From assembly GCF_947500765.1 (NCBI RefSeq), contig NZ_CANMTH010000001.1:1-64000 (forward strand): DNA of 64,000 nucleotides, read 5' to 3'. How positions within the stretch are numbered: position 1 is the stretch's first letter; every line of letters starts with the position of its first letter. The notes below the pieces were generated by a model. The model had not been told where the DNA came from. It ran no database searches and saw only the letters and a program-made list of their open reading frames with translations. Positions 54,127 through 63,614 of this stretch are shown in pieces. The DNA is from an uncultured Formosa sp. (lineage in GTDB: Bacteria > Bacteroidota > Bacteroidia > Flavobacteriales > Flavobacteriaceae). Made by a program: the position numbers and the translations under genes.

Positions 54127-55452
54127 CTAAATATATTGGTTGATGATGTTCTCGAACAACTCTTGTTTTCCACTTTGTAAATCTAATTCTCCGTTTTCTT
54201 GTGCTATTTTATATAAATCTTTAAAATCTAATTTTCCTGCTTCAAAATCTTTTCCTTTACCCGAATCAAAAGAACTGTAACGGTCTGTTCTTAATTTATC
54301 GTAAGCAGAAGAAGTAATAATTTTATCGGCAGTAAGTAATGCTCTTGCAAATGTATCTGCCCCACCAATATGTGCATGGAATACATCCTCCATATCTGTT
54401 GAATTTCTTCTAATTTTGGCATCAAAATTAATACCTCCACCTTGCAAGCCTCCTGCTTTTAAAAACACCAACATGGCTTCTGTAGTCTCTTGAATGTTAT
54501 TTGGGAATTGATCTGTATCCCATCCATTTTGATAATCTCCACGGTTAGCATCTAAACTTCCTAACATTCCTGCTTTAGAAGCTGTAGCAATTTCGTGTTG
54601 GAATGTATGCTGTGCTAACGTTGCATGATTCACTTCTATATTAATTTTAAAATCTTTATCTAAACCATATTCTTTCAAAAATCCAATGGCAGTAGCTGTA
54701 TCAAAATCGTATTGATGTTTCATAGGCTCCATAGGCTTAGGCTCTATTAAGAAATTTCCTTTAAAACCTTGTGATCTTGCATAATCTCTAGCCATACCTA
54801 GAAATTGTCCCATATGGTCTAATTCGCGTCCCATATCGGTATTTAGCAAGCTCATATAACCTTCACGACCGCCCCAGAATACATAATTTTCACCATTTAA
54901 GGCAATAGTAGCATCCATTGCTAATTTTATTTGTCCGCCCGCTCTAGCCAACACATTAAAATCTGGATTTGTAGATGCCCCGTTCATATAACGTGGGTTC
55001 GAAAAACAATTTGCTGTACCCCAAAGTAACTTAACACCCGAAGCAGCTTGTTTTTCTTTAATATACTCTGTAATAGTAGCTAATCTACTTTCTAATTCAC
55101 CAAAAGAAGATCCTTCTCTAACTAAATCTACATCATGAAAACAGAAGTAATCAAAGCCCATTTTAGTAATAAATTCGAATGCAGCATCTGCTTTATCTTT
55201 TGCTGCTTGGATAGCATCTGTAGATTTATCCCAAGGAAAATTCAATGTTCCTGGTCCAAATGGATCTCCACCTGTTCCGCAGAATGTATGCCAATATGCT
55301 ACAGCAAATCTAAAGTGCTCGCGCATTGTTTTTCCAGCAACTACTTGTTCTGGGTTATAATATTTAAACGCTAACGGGTTGTCGGATTCCTTTCCTTCAA
55401 ATTTAATATCACCAATACCTTTGTAATATTCTTTATTTCCTATTGTTGCCAT
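54127..55452 (-). CDS. xylA: Xylose isomerase
   Basis: 441 residues, the longer class II form. [12 protein letters not shown] (catalytic His/Asp), [23 protein letters not shown] and [11 protein letters not shown] metal-binding stretches, and [21 protein letters not shown]. Interconverts D-xylose and D-xylulose (Mg2+/Mn2+). 3 bp after xylB stop: tight operon. Confidence 0.96.
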   Translation of the reverse strand: MATIGNKEYYKGIGDIKFEGKESDNPLAFKYYNPEQVVAGKTMREHFRFAVAYWHTFCGTGGDPFGPGTLNFPWDKSTDAIQAAKDKADAAFEFITKMGFDYFCFHDVDLVREGSSFGELESRLATITEYIKEKQAASGVKLLWGTANCFSNPRYMNGASTNPDFNVLARAGGQIKLAMDATIALNGENYVFWGGREGYMSLLNTDMGRELDHMGQFLGMARDYARSQGFKGNFLIEPKPMEPMKHQYDFDTATAIGFLKEYGLDKDFKINIEVNHATLAQHTFQHEIATASKAGMLGSLDANRGDYQNGWDTDQFPNNIQETTEAMLVFLKAGGLQGGGINFDAKIRRNSTDMEDVFHAHIGGADTFARALLTADKIITSSAYDKLRTDRYSSFDSGKGKDFEAGKLDFKDLYKIAQENGELDLQSGKQELFENIINQYI

Positions 55453-55455
55453 AAT

Positions 55456-56940
55456 TTATTTATGTTTTAATATCATTTCTAATTCCTTTTTCCATGTTGC
55501 ATAAGCAGCTTCATATTCTGCTTTGTCGGGTAGAGGTTTATACGTCATAACATGATCATTTTTGGTGATGTTCTCTCCAAATTTTTCAAAATCTCCGTCG
55601 GTTAAACCTGCTGCTCTAGCCGCACCAACTGCTCCTGTTGTATTATAAATTTCTATATCCTGATTGATTAATGTAGCCACGGTATTTGAAAATATTTCAG
55701 ATCTGAATAAATTATCGTTTCCAGCTCTAATTACTTTAAGTTCTCCTGTATCTTTTTTCAAGATATCTACTCCATAGACAAACGAAAATGCAATGCCCTC
55801 TAAAGCCGCACGATATAAATGCGCATTATTATGAAGGTTTAAATTGAGGTTTAAAATATGTGTGCCAACATTTTTATTTTCTAACATACGTTCGGCACCA
55901 TTTCCAAAAGGAATAATAACAACACCATTAGCACCTACTGCGACTTCTGAAGCTTTACTATTCATCGTTTCGTAAGAATCGTTTCCACAATTATTTCGCA
56001 ACCAACGGTACTGAATTCCTGCGCCGTTTATATTTAAAAGCGTTCCAATTACAGGTTCTGAATTTGTATAATTAACATGTGCAAAATGGTTGACTTTTGA
56101 AATCTCTTGAGGCTCTAGATTATTAGAAACCGCATATACAACACCAGAAGTTCCGCCTGTAGCAGCAACCTCACCTGGATTAAAAATATTAAGAGACAAC
56201 GCATTGTTTGGTTGGTCTCCTGAGCGATATGTAACTTGAACACCTAAAGGAAGACCTGTATCTTTAGAAGCTTGCGCGTTTACAGTACCTTGATTTGCAA
56301 AATTCTCAACAATTTCCGGAACCAAATCTTTATTTATACCATAATAATCTAGTAATCCGGTAGCAACATCGTCTTGTTTGTAATCCCACAAGATACCTTC
56401 AGACAATCCGTTTTTAGTAGTCGCCATTTTACCAGTAAGTTTATATGCAATAAAATCGCCAGGCAACATGAATTTATAAGTGTTTTTGTAAATATCAGGC
56501 TCATTATCTATAACCCATTTTAATTTTGAAGCTGTAAAATTTCCTGGAGCATTTAACATATGTTTGCCACAGAAGGCTTCTCCTAAATCTTTTAATGCTT
56601 GCCTACCAATTTCGACAGCACGACTATCGCACCAAATTATTGAATTTCGTAATGGATCTCCTTTCTCATCTACCACGACTAAACCATGCATTTGATAAGA
56701 AATACCTATATTTTTTATTTCTGAAAGATTCACTTTAGCCTCAACTGTAACACGTTTTATGGCATTACAAACATGCATCCACCACATATTAGGATCTTGT
56801 TCTGCCCAATCTGGATTAATAGCAAGAATCTCCATCTCGTTTGGTGGTTCATGAAGTGATATTATTTTTTTTCCGCTTTCAGCATCAACTAAAGCAATTT
56901 TAACGGATGAACTTCCTAAATCTATTCCTAAATGATACAT
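55456..56940 (-). CDS. xylB: Xylulokinase
   Basis: 494 residues, FGGY family. YHLGIDLGSSSVKIALVDA phosphate-binding start, ISYQMHGLVVVDEKG, NSIIWCDSRA (xylulose-binding Asp), ATGGTSGVVYAV, and VIRAGNDNLFRSEIFSNTVATL. Phosphorylates D-xylulose for the pentose phosphate pathway. First gene of xylB-xylA-xylE. Candidate operators upstream: TTTAAC-aata-GTTAAA (57025-57040) and AGCTCTTA-gagc-TAAGAGCT (57108-57127). Confidence 0.95.
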   Translation of the reverse strand: MYHLGIDLGSSSVKIALVDAESGKKIISLHEPPNEMEILAINPDWAEQDPNMWWMHVCNAIKRVTVEAKVNLSEIKNIGISYQMHGLVVVDEKGDPLRNSIIWCDSRAVEIGRQALKDLGEAFCGKHMLNAPGNFTASKLKWVIDNEPDIYKNTYKFMLPGDFIAYKLTGKMATTKNGLSEGILWDYKQDDVATGLLDYYGINKDLVPEIVENFANQGTVNAQASKDTGLPLGVQVTYRSGDQPNNALSLNIFNPGEVAATGGTSGVVYAVSNNLEPQEISKVNHFAHVNYTNSEPVIGTLLNINGAGIQYRWLRNNCGNDSYETMNSKASEVAVGANGVVIIPFGNGAERMLENKNVGTHILNLNLNLHNNAHLYRAALEGIAFSFVYGVDILKKDTGELKVIRAGNDNLFRSEIFSNTVATLINQDIEIYNTTGAVGAARAAGLTDGDFEKFGENITKNDHVMTYKPLPDKAEYEAAYATWKKELEMILKHK

Positions 56941-57024
56941 TTTCTAATGAAAAATATGTTTTGTTAAGTAACTCTCTAACGCTTTGTGTAAAATGAAGGC
57001 ACACATTTAAGATTAAATGCATCT

Positions 57025-57040
57025 TTTAACAATAGTTAAA
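57025..57040. promoter_or_regulatory. Inverted repeat TTTAAC-n4-GTTAAA upstream of xylB
   Basis: Perfect 6-bp arms, 85-100 bp upstream of the xylB ATG; a candidate site for the LacI-family regulator, although it differs from the 51453 palindrome. Confidence 0.35.
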
Positions 57041-57107
57041 CAACACTTTCATTTATATGTGAAATTATGAATTTTTAAGCTGAATAATAAATAATATTCA
57101 AAACAGA

Positions 57108-57127
57108 AGCTCTTAGAGCTAAGAGCT
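57108..57127. promoter_or_regulatory. Inverted repeat AGCTCTTA-gagc-TAAGAGCT upstream of xylB
   Basis: Perfect 8-bp arms, about 170 bp upstream of xylB. Operator or a small hairpin; no T run, so not an ordinary terminator. Confidence 0.4.
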
Positions 57128-57287
57128 AGAAATAAAAAATCTTAAACTAAAATATTAAAAAACGATTGAAAACATCAACAATATAAGCCATTTACAAAAA
57201 TTTAAAGCTTTAAAAACACATCACAATAGATACTACTTAAAGGTTTTCGTAATTTTTCAAGTAAACCAGATTACAGAAAAAAGGTTA

Positions 57288-57325
57288 TAATAAAAAACCT
57301 CTAAAAACATATGCTCTTAGAGGTT
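57288..57325 (-). terminator. Terminator of the GT2-like gene
   Basis: AACCTCTAA/TTAGAGGTT with a 12-nt loop, T run on the minus strand after the stem. Confidence 0.8.
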
Positions 57326-57455
57326 ACAATCGAATTGTTTGTTTATAATCTACTTTTTTTTTGTGATGCAAAATAAGTAAACTAGATACTACTTTAGTAT
57401 ATAATCTAAACCGTATAGATTATATAGATATTATTTGTTCTTTTATAAAATTTAC

Positions 57456-58421
57456 TTAAGCCGAAAATTCTAAATTCTGTTTTAATCCTTTTTCTTTATT
57501 TAATAAAAACACATCTAAACGTTTTAATGATTTTAAAGACATATTATAGAAGCTTTTAAAACCTTTAGAAACGAAAGAATACACATTTGTTTCTCTTTGA
57601 AACACACCCCGTTTAGCTAATCTTAAAATCAGATTTGGTTCTGTCACATCTTTATTTGATTTCGAAAATGTTTCTTCTTCCTTACTTAAAACTCTAATGC
57701 CCTTATATTCAACTTTATTCTGCCCTTTTATAATATAATGACTAACTAAAGTTCTCAAAGTTTCTTCTGTAATACTAGCCGTATTATCTATAGTTACAAA
57801 AACATCTCCTGTACCAATATTAAATCCGTGTTGCAACACAGAATGTTCACTCATATTTTTAGAGTTTTTTATAATAGTAACACGTTTACCTAAATCGTTT
57901 TTAGCTTCGTGCATCCAACTCCAAGTATCGTCTACACTAGCATTATCTATAGCTAATATTTGTAATTTTTCTTCAGGATAATCGCTTTTTACCAAGCTTA
58001 TTAGAGTTTCGTATACTTGTTTACCCATATTATGAGCCGACACAATTACAGTTGTAGTAGGTAATAAATCGTCACTGATAGACGCTATTGGTTTGTGTTT
58101 TAAATATAAGTAAAATCTTACAAGAAATAAGCCGCCATTAAATGCTAACCAACCAATTAAGAAGATAAAAATGCCATAAATTATAGGATTATATATTGGG
58201 TTTAAAAGAACATCTTTAAATTCTATATAAAAAGCATATATACCAAATGCAGCACCAATCATTAACATAAAAGTGCTTATAAGTACCATTGCATTGGTAA
58301 AACTTATACGACGATCTGTAATTGATTCATTTTTAAAAATAGACTGACTTAAAGTTTCAAAATCACCAAAGATGGCTTCTGAAAGATTAAATTGGTTTGT
58401 GTTTAATGTTGCCGATTTCAT
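57456..58421 (-). CDS. GT2-like membrane protein, probably shortened and catalytically degenerate
   Basis: 321 residues: two transmembrane helices (about 44-65 and 78-104), then the first half of a family 2 glycosyltransferase (TTTVIVSAHNMGKQVYETLISLVKSDYPEEKLQILAIDNASVDDTW). The sugar-nucleotide motif normally DxD reads VTIDNTAS, and the second half with the acceptor ED and QxxRW motifs is missing; the C terminus is a basic helix (KGFKSFYNMSLKSLKRLDVFLL). Usual synthases have 400 or more residues. It may be a non-enzymatic relative or a truncation. Flanked by unrelated genes. Confidence 0.72.
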   Translation of the reverse strand: MKSATLNTNQFNLSEAIFGDFETLSQSIFKNESITDRRISFTNAMVLISTFMLMIGAAFGIYAFYIEFKDVLLNPIYNPIIYGIFIFLIGWLAFNGGLFLVRFYLYLKHKPIASISDDLLPTTTVIVSAHNMGKQVYETLISLVKSDYPEEKLQILAIDNASVDDTWSWMHEAKNDLGKRVTIIKNSKNMSEHSVLQHGFNIGTGDVFVTIDNTASITEETLRTLVSHYIIKGQNKVEYKGIRVLSKEEETFSKSNKDVTEPNLILRLAKRGVFQRETNVYSFVSKGFKSFYNMSLKSLKRLDVFLLNKEKGLKQNLEFSA

Positions 58422-58641
58422 AATATATGTGGTACTAAATTATGTTTACTTCTTTAAGTATCCGAGATACATACTTGGATACGATAGTAATTTAGCAATA
58501 CATATGCCAACAGACATAACAAACTATAAAACAGCATCTTAATCAAGAAACACCAGTAAAATTTGTGTGTAATTTTTATACACATACATTCTTAATGTAT
58601 ACTAATTATACACAATGCTTTTACACACTTGAAAACTCGAC
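58422..58641. other. Intergenic gap upstream of the GT2-like gene
   Basis: AT-rich with a short inverted repeat gtgtgtaatttttatacacata (58564-58585). No gene seen. Confidence 0.45.
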
Positions 58642-58673
58642 AAAAAGGAAGACCAACTAGGATGCTTCTTTTT
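58642..58673 (-). terminator. Possible terminator behind the metallopeptidase gene
   Basis: AAAAAGaAG/CTTcCTTTTT stem with one bulge and a T tract on the minus strand, about 90 bp after the stop. Confidence 0.5.
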
Positions 58674-58759
58674 CTTCGAATAGGCAATATTTATTTTTAT
58701 TTGATTATAATATAAAACGTAGTTATTTTATTGAAATTAAATTTTGAAACAATTTTAAC

Positions 58760-59827
58760 TTAAGGCACTATCATTTTAAATCGTTGCAATATTTGATGAA
58801 TAAACTCTAATTTTTCCTGAACCTTATCTGAAATCACAAAAGGATATACATCTGTAATACCCATAGACCTATTTATGCTATTAACAGCATAAAACAAGGG
58901 AGATATTTCATCTAAAATGGTTTTAAATGGCAGATTATCCTTGTAAGGATAAATAGCAGAAATACGCATATGTTCAGAATTCTTTAAATTAGGATTACCT
59001 TGTAAACCAAAATAAAAAGCAGTTTCCATAGCATCTAAAATATGAAGGTAATGTGCCCAAGTTTCTGCCCAATCTTCCCATGGATGCGATGATGCATATG
59101 TACTTATAAAGTTATTTTTCCAATTTTTAGGTGCTCCATTAGCATAATGCGTTTTTAAAGCTTCGGCGTAATCCTGTCTTTCATCTCCAAATAAACTTCT
59201 ATAAGCTTCTAAAAACTCATTATTGTTTCTAAAAATTCTATCCCAATAATAATGTCCAACTTCATGTCTGAAATGCCCGATTAAGGTTCTGTATTTTTCA
59301 TTTAAAGATATACGCATTTGCTCGCGCGTTACAGTATCTGCTTCTGCCAAAAGAATTGTAATCACACCATTTGCATGTCCTGTCATCACTTTTTTTCCGT
59401 TTGCATTTGCATCTTCTTTAGATAAAAAGTCGAAGAACAGCCCTGTATCTGGGCTTTCAAATTTACTTATTAAAGGAAGCTCTAAACGTTGTAAAGCATA
59501 AATAAGTCTATGTTTGGCAATCTCCATAATTTGCCAACGCTCGTAATATTCTGGCACCGATAAATCTGGAATTGTTCTATTTAAATCACACGATGTACAG
59601 AACCCCGTTTCATCGTCTATAGGAACCAACCAATTACATGCATGTAAATTTTTATTTTTACAATAGGTGTAATTTAGATTATTCACAGTCCATTTTAAAT
59701 GACTAGAATTATTAGCAAAAATCTCGTTCTCTGAGTCTAAATACCCCAAAGCCGATCCGCAACTTTCACAAGTTGTATTCTCGAAAAACACAGGAAAATC
59801 GCAATGACTACATTGAAATATCTTCAT
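58760..59827 (-). CDS. Putative zinc-binding metallopeptidase (PF15887-type)
   Basis: 355 residues from ATG at 59827 (MKIFQCSHCDFPVFF). N-terminal zinc ribbon with C6-x2-C9 and C20-x2-C23; a second cysteine pair follows in FCTSCDLN. The catalytic HExxH reads RHEVGHYYW (near 189), with DWAETWAHYLHILD supplying the third ligand. The family is soluble and widespread in bacteria with unknown natural substrate. An in-frame ATG three codons upstream exists, but 59827 starts the conserved ribbon. Stands alone. Confidence 0.85.
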   Translation of the reverse strand: MKIFQCSHCDFPVFFENTTCESCGSALGYLDSENEIFANNSSHLKWTVNNLNYTYCKNKNLHACNWLVPIDDETGFCTSCDLNRTIPDLSVPEYYERWQIMEIAKHRLIYALQRLELPLISKFESPDTGLFFDFLSKEDANANGKKVMTGHANGVITILLAEADTVTREQMRISLNEKYRTLIGHFRHEVGHYYWDRIFRNNNEFLEAYRSLFGDERQDYAEALKTHYANGAPKNWKNNFISTYASSHPWEDWAETWAHYLHILDAMETAFYFGLQGNPNLKNSEHMRISAIYPYKDNLPFKTILDEISPLFYAVNSINRSMGITDVYPFVISDKVQEKLEFIHQILQRFKMIVP

Positions 59828-59947
59828 AAGAAACACGTATTAGAAATAAATTATAGGTAAATGATACTCAATAATTTCGAGCTAAATATAATCTAATTTT
59901 TTTCCAAAAAAACGTAAGACTGCATCTTTTGTGATTATTTAATTATT

Positions 59948-59996
59948 AAAAAAAAGGCCATTATCACACCTTACTAAAATGTAACAAAAGCCTTTC
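59948..59996 (-). terminator. Probable terminator of the two-component operon
   Basis: Minus-strand AAAGGC...GCCTTT stem with long loop, followed by eight T. Located about 80 bp past the response-regulator stop. Confidence 0.6.
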
Positions 59997-60075
59997 TTCC
60001 CTTTATAGAATTAATAACAATATAAATCCAAAAATTCTTGTGTTAAGAACGTTTGAAACTGTTTTATCTTAATGT

Positions 60076-60741
60076 TTAAATAAGTCCTAAATCTTTTACT
60101 ATAGCTACTAAATGTGTAACATTATTAGCTTTAAAATTATCTTTTAATTTATTTAATCGCTTCTCAATAGAGCTTAAACTTCGAGGCGAAATATTTTTTT
60201 CTTCTAACAATTTACTAATATCACTTTGCGATAGCCCCATAGATAGATACTTAATCAAGTTTATATCGTAATCTTGAATATCTAGAGATGCATGGGGGCT
60301 CAAAGCATTTTCTACTTGTGGTGAAAGAAACAATTTATTGTCTTGAATTTCTAAAATAGCCTGACCTAATTCCGCAGAACTTTTTCGGCCTTTACAAACA
60401 TAAGCGTTAATATTATATTTATTAACCAAGCCTCTTACGCGCTGTAATCGGTTTTCCATAGAGTAGACTATAATGGGTATTTTAAAACCATAATCCCTTA
60501 CAGCAATAACAAGCTCGTCTCCGGAAAGAATAACACCTTCATGAAAATCTGCTTTGAAAGATAGATCTGTTATCATTAAATCGAATGAATCTTTATCTTG
60601 TTCAGCCTTTTTTAGCTTAAGGAAGGCTTCATCGCAATATTGTGCTTTTTCTACATTTGTAATACCTTTACTTTTTAACACTGCAAGTAGACCTTCGTTT
60701 ACAATATCGTAATCATCTACTATTAAAACTTTTTTAAACAT
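60076..60741 (-). CDS. Response regulator with LuxR-type HTH
   Basis: 221 residues. Receiver domain with acidic pocket VDD (9-10) and phosphoacceptor D59 (LMITDLSFKAD), IIVYSMEN and conserved lysine in VCKGRKSS. A LuxR-like HTH follows: LIKYLSMGLSQSDISKLLEEKNISPRSLSSIEKRLNKLK. A linker of about 25 residues joins the two. Regulates unknown genes when phosphorylated by the kinase 4 bp upstream. Confidence 0.88.
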   Translation of the reverse strand: MFKKVLIVDDYDIVNEGLLAVLKSKGITNVEKAQYCDEAFLKLKKAEQDKDSFDLMITDLSFKADFHEGVILSGDELVIAVRDYGFKIPIIVYSMENRLQRVRGLVNKYNINAYVCKGRKSSAELGQAILEIQDNKLFLSPQVENALSPHASLDIQDYDINLIKYLSMGLSQSDISKLLEEKNISPRSLSSIEKRLNKLKDNFKANNVTHLVAIVKDLGLI

Positions 60742-60744
60742 GTT

Positions 60745-62409
60745 CTATATGGTTATTTTAGCTTTAAACCCTTTATCTAGTTCTGTTTCAAAAGTAATAG
60801 TTCCATTAATATTTTTTATACGGTTTTCCACATTCTGGATACCAGACCCCTTTATTAATTTACATCCAGAGCCATTATCACTATAAAAAAACTCTATATT
60901 TTTATTAATCTTACTAAATTTTAAGACTACAATTGAAGCCCGACTGTGCTTCTTCATATTTACTAACAGTTCCTGAATAACCCTATAAATAACAACTTTT
61001 TTATAGTGTTTAACCTTATTCCAATTTATTTCTGACGGAAAACTTTTTATAATATTTACCTGATTACTTTTATAACCTAGCAACAAATCATTCAGTAATT
61101 CTTCAAAATTAAAATCGACATCTAACGGACTATTTTCTTTAGAAATATCTCGAGTGCGTTCGTAAATACTCTCTAATTCATCTAAAACTTCATCCTTAAC
61201 ACCTGGTTGTTCTTGTAATTTATTCATTACACGATGCACATCATTAGCAACCTCATCGTGTATCTTTTTAGAAATTCGTTTTTCTGTATTATAAATTTGA
61301 AATAATTTCTCCTTTCTATATTTATATTGCTGAAAAATAAATACAAAAACAGACATTAAAGCAATAAATATTCCTATAGATAAATACGTAAGTTTCCAGC
61401 GTTTCTCGCGCTCCTTTTGTAATAAACTCTCTTTTGCTAAGTTTTCCTTCTCTGTATAATCATATTTAATCTTAGCATATTTATTTTCCTGTAATTGTTT
61501 TATTGTATTTAGGCTATCTGTGAGCTTTAAATACGTGATTACATTTGGACTAGGAGCTATAGAAATTAAATTAATTAATCCTTCTTTTAAAAACGATGGA
61601 CTATTAACTTGTTTTGCAATATCATACCCTTTTTGGGCATAAATAAGCGCCTTATCTAATTCGTTTCTATCTTTGTAATATTCAGACAAATGTGAATAGC
61701 TGGCATAAATACTCATGCTATGTTTAATAGCTTTTTTCAATTCTAAAGCCTTTAACATATTATCTAAACCTTCTGGTTTATTAAGTTTAGATTGCACAAA
61801 ACCTAAATTATCTAAAGCTCGATAAGTTTGCAACGTGTCGTTTAACTTTTTACTTTCATTATAAATTTTTAAAAACTCTAATTCTGCTAATTCGTATTTA
61901 TTTTGTTGAATATAAATTAGCGCTTTATTATTTTGTATAATATTAATATACTTCTGGTTTTTAGCTATATCAAGACTTTTATTATAGTATTTAATTGCAG
62001 AATCGTAATCCAATAACTGATCGTAAATTTTACCTAGACGATTATAAAGCCCAATCTTATTCTGAATGGCCTTTTTTGTTTTAGAATTTCCTAATAAAGT
62101 AAGAGCATCTACTATAGAACTTTCACTCCCATAATAATCGCCCAAATAGTATTGAATTACAGATAATTTTTGCGTATAATAAACAGCATAAGATGTATCT
62201 TTTTCTTTTATACTATTTGTTTTCATTTTATCGAAATACAAATAAGCCTTGGTTAAAGACGTGTCGTTACTAGGATTAGAAATTAAATTATTATAATACG
62301 AAAGACTATCTATTTGTTTATTTTGAAAACCATAAATAGTTTGAAATGAGAATACAAATATTACGATGAAAACTCCTAGAAATAAGTTTCTGTTTTTAAA
62401 AAAATTCAT
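60745..62409 (-). CDS. TPR-containing membrane sensor histidine kinase
   Basis: 554 residues: signal/first hydrophobic segment 8-27, periplasmic TPR repeats about 35-320, transmembrane helix 343-361 (LTYLSIGIFIALMSVFVFIF), HisKA_3-type dimerisation helix with histidine in SKKIHDEVANDVHRVM (near 386), and a HATPase with VIQELLVNMKKHS N box and GSGIQNVENRI. Pairs with the LuxR-type response regulator, spaced 3 bp. This layout parallels TPR-kinases that control surface or stress genes in Bacteroidota; the signal is unknown. Confidence 0.88.
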   Translation of the reverse strand: MNFFKNRNLFLGVFIVIFVFSFQTIYGFQNKQIDSLSYYNNLISNPSNDTSLTKAYLYFDKMKTNSIKEKDTSYAVYYTQKLSVIQYYLGDYYGSESSIVDALTLLGNSKTKKAIQNKIGLYNRLGKIYDQLLDYDSAIKYYNKSLDIAKNQKYINIIQNNKALIYIQQNKYELAELEFLKIYNESKKLNDTLQTYRALDNLGFVQSKLNKPEGLDNMLKALELKKAIKHSMSIYASYSHLSEYYKDRNELDKALIYAQKGYDIAKQVNSPSFLKEGLINLISIAPSPNVITYLKLTDSLNTIKQLQENKYAKIKYDYTEKENLAKESLLQKEREKRWKLTYLSIGIFIALMSVFVFIFQQYKYRKEKLFQIYNTEKRISKKIHDEVANDVHRVMNKLQEQPGVKDEVLDELESIYERTRDISKENSPLDVDFNFEELLNDLLLGYKSNQVNIIKSFPSEINWNKVKHYKKVVIYRVIQELLVNMKKHSRASIVVLKFSKINKNIEFFYSDNGSGCKLIKGSGIQNVENRIKNINGTITFETELDKGFKAKITI

Positions 62410-62489
62410 ACTTTAAAAATATGAAGATATTTTGAGTTTATTAGAAAGAAAAGTGTAAGATGTTAAGCATGCAAAATTGAATATTGAAA

Positions 62490-63614
62490 CTATATTTTAC
62501 GGGTTTTTATATAAATATTCTCTAAATTATTAATATTCTGATTTAAGTTGAAGTTTCCATGAAAGAGGGCCTTTGAGTTTTTAGAAAATTCATTGTACAA
62601 CTCCTTGTCGTTCAATAGTCTTAAAACATACTCAGACATCTTATTAACATTCTCGTTGTCTACAAGAAATCCATTATAATTATGTTTTACTAGATCTCTA
62701 TTACCATCTACATTTGTAGCGACAATAGGCTTAGCTAAAGCTAAACTTTCAATAACAGAATAAGGTAATCCCTCATACCTTGCTGTAGAAATATAAAATT
62801 TTGAACTTTTAATTATGTTAAAAATATCTTCACGTTTTGTCCATTCTAAAAGTGTAATATTTGTTTCTAAATCTAACTCCTTTATTTTATTTACAACATC
62901 TGACAAATTTGGAGAATGGTAACCGACTCCCATCAAAATTAAATGAATATCATTTTCTTGTTTTTTAACTTCAAATAAAACATCTAACATCAGTTCTATA
63001 TTTTTTTGAAAAGAAGGTCTTCCTACAGAACAAATATAGTTATCTGGCCAAGTTTTAGGTATACTTAAATTATTAAAACTTGTAATTGGTAATATTGAAT
63101 TATTAAAAAGATATACATTCTCCTTTTTATAACCTACATCAACAAGCCCTCTATCAATCTCTGAGTTTGATGTTGCCAATAATTTTGAATTAATATTTTT
63201 ATAGAATTTCTCTATAAACAAAAACAAGCTACGCTTAAAACCATAATCTACACTTAAATATGAATAAGCATGGGGTGTATGTAAAACATTTACTTTATAA
63301 AAAACACTTGCAGATCTAGCTATAATCCCCCCTTTAGCACTATGAGCATGCACAATATCTGGTCTTTCATTCTTAAATATTTTAACAACTTGAGAAATAG
63401 ATTTAAAATCTTTAATAAAATTAATTTCTCTATTAATTGGAAGTTGATAAACCTTAACAGGCTGGCCATCTGGACGAAAATAACCTTTAGAAGCATCTCC
63501 CCCCCCTTTAATTATAATATGTTCAAATTTATTGTGATCTATTGTTGCCAATAGTAATCTTAAATAAACATCAACACCACCTACTGCATGTAAAACATGA
63601 ATAACTTTTATCAT
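62490..63614 (-). CDS. Glycosyltransferase, GT4 family
   Basis: 374 residues, GT-B fold. HVLHAVGGVDVYLRLLLATI at the start with glycine-rich acceptor loop, PDIVHAHSAKGGIIARSASV, and the donor-binding ISTARYEGLPYSVIESLALAKPIVATNVDGNRDLV with the EX7E motif. It transfers a hexose from an NDP-sugar to a lipid-linked glycan, presumably capsule or exopolysaccharide. Overlaps the upstream ligase gene by 4 bp (ATGA). Confidence 0.9.
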   Translation of the reverse strand: MIKVIHVLHAVGGVDVYLRLLLATIDHNKFEHIIIKGGGDASKGYFRPDGQPVKVYQLPINREINFIKDFKSISQVVKIFKNERPDIVHAHSAKGGIIARSASVFYKVNVLHTPHAYSYLSVDYGFKRSLFLFIEKFYKNINSKLLATSNSEIDRGLVDVGYKKENVYLFNNSILPITSFNNLSIPKTWPDNYICSVGRPSFQKNIELMLDVLFEVKKQENDIHLILMGVGYHSPNLSDVVNKIKELDLETNITLLEWTKREDIFNIIKSSKFYISTARYEGLPYSVIESLALAKPIVATNVDGNRDLVKHNYNGFLVDNENVNKMSEYVLRLLNDKELYNEFSKNSKALFHGNFNLNQNINNLENIYIKTRKI

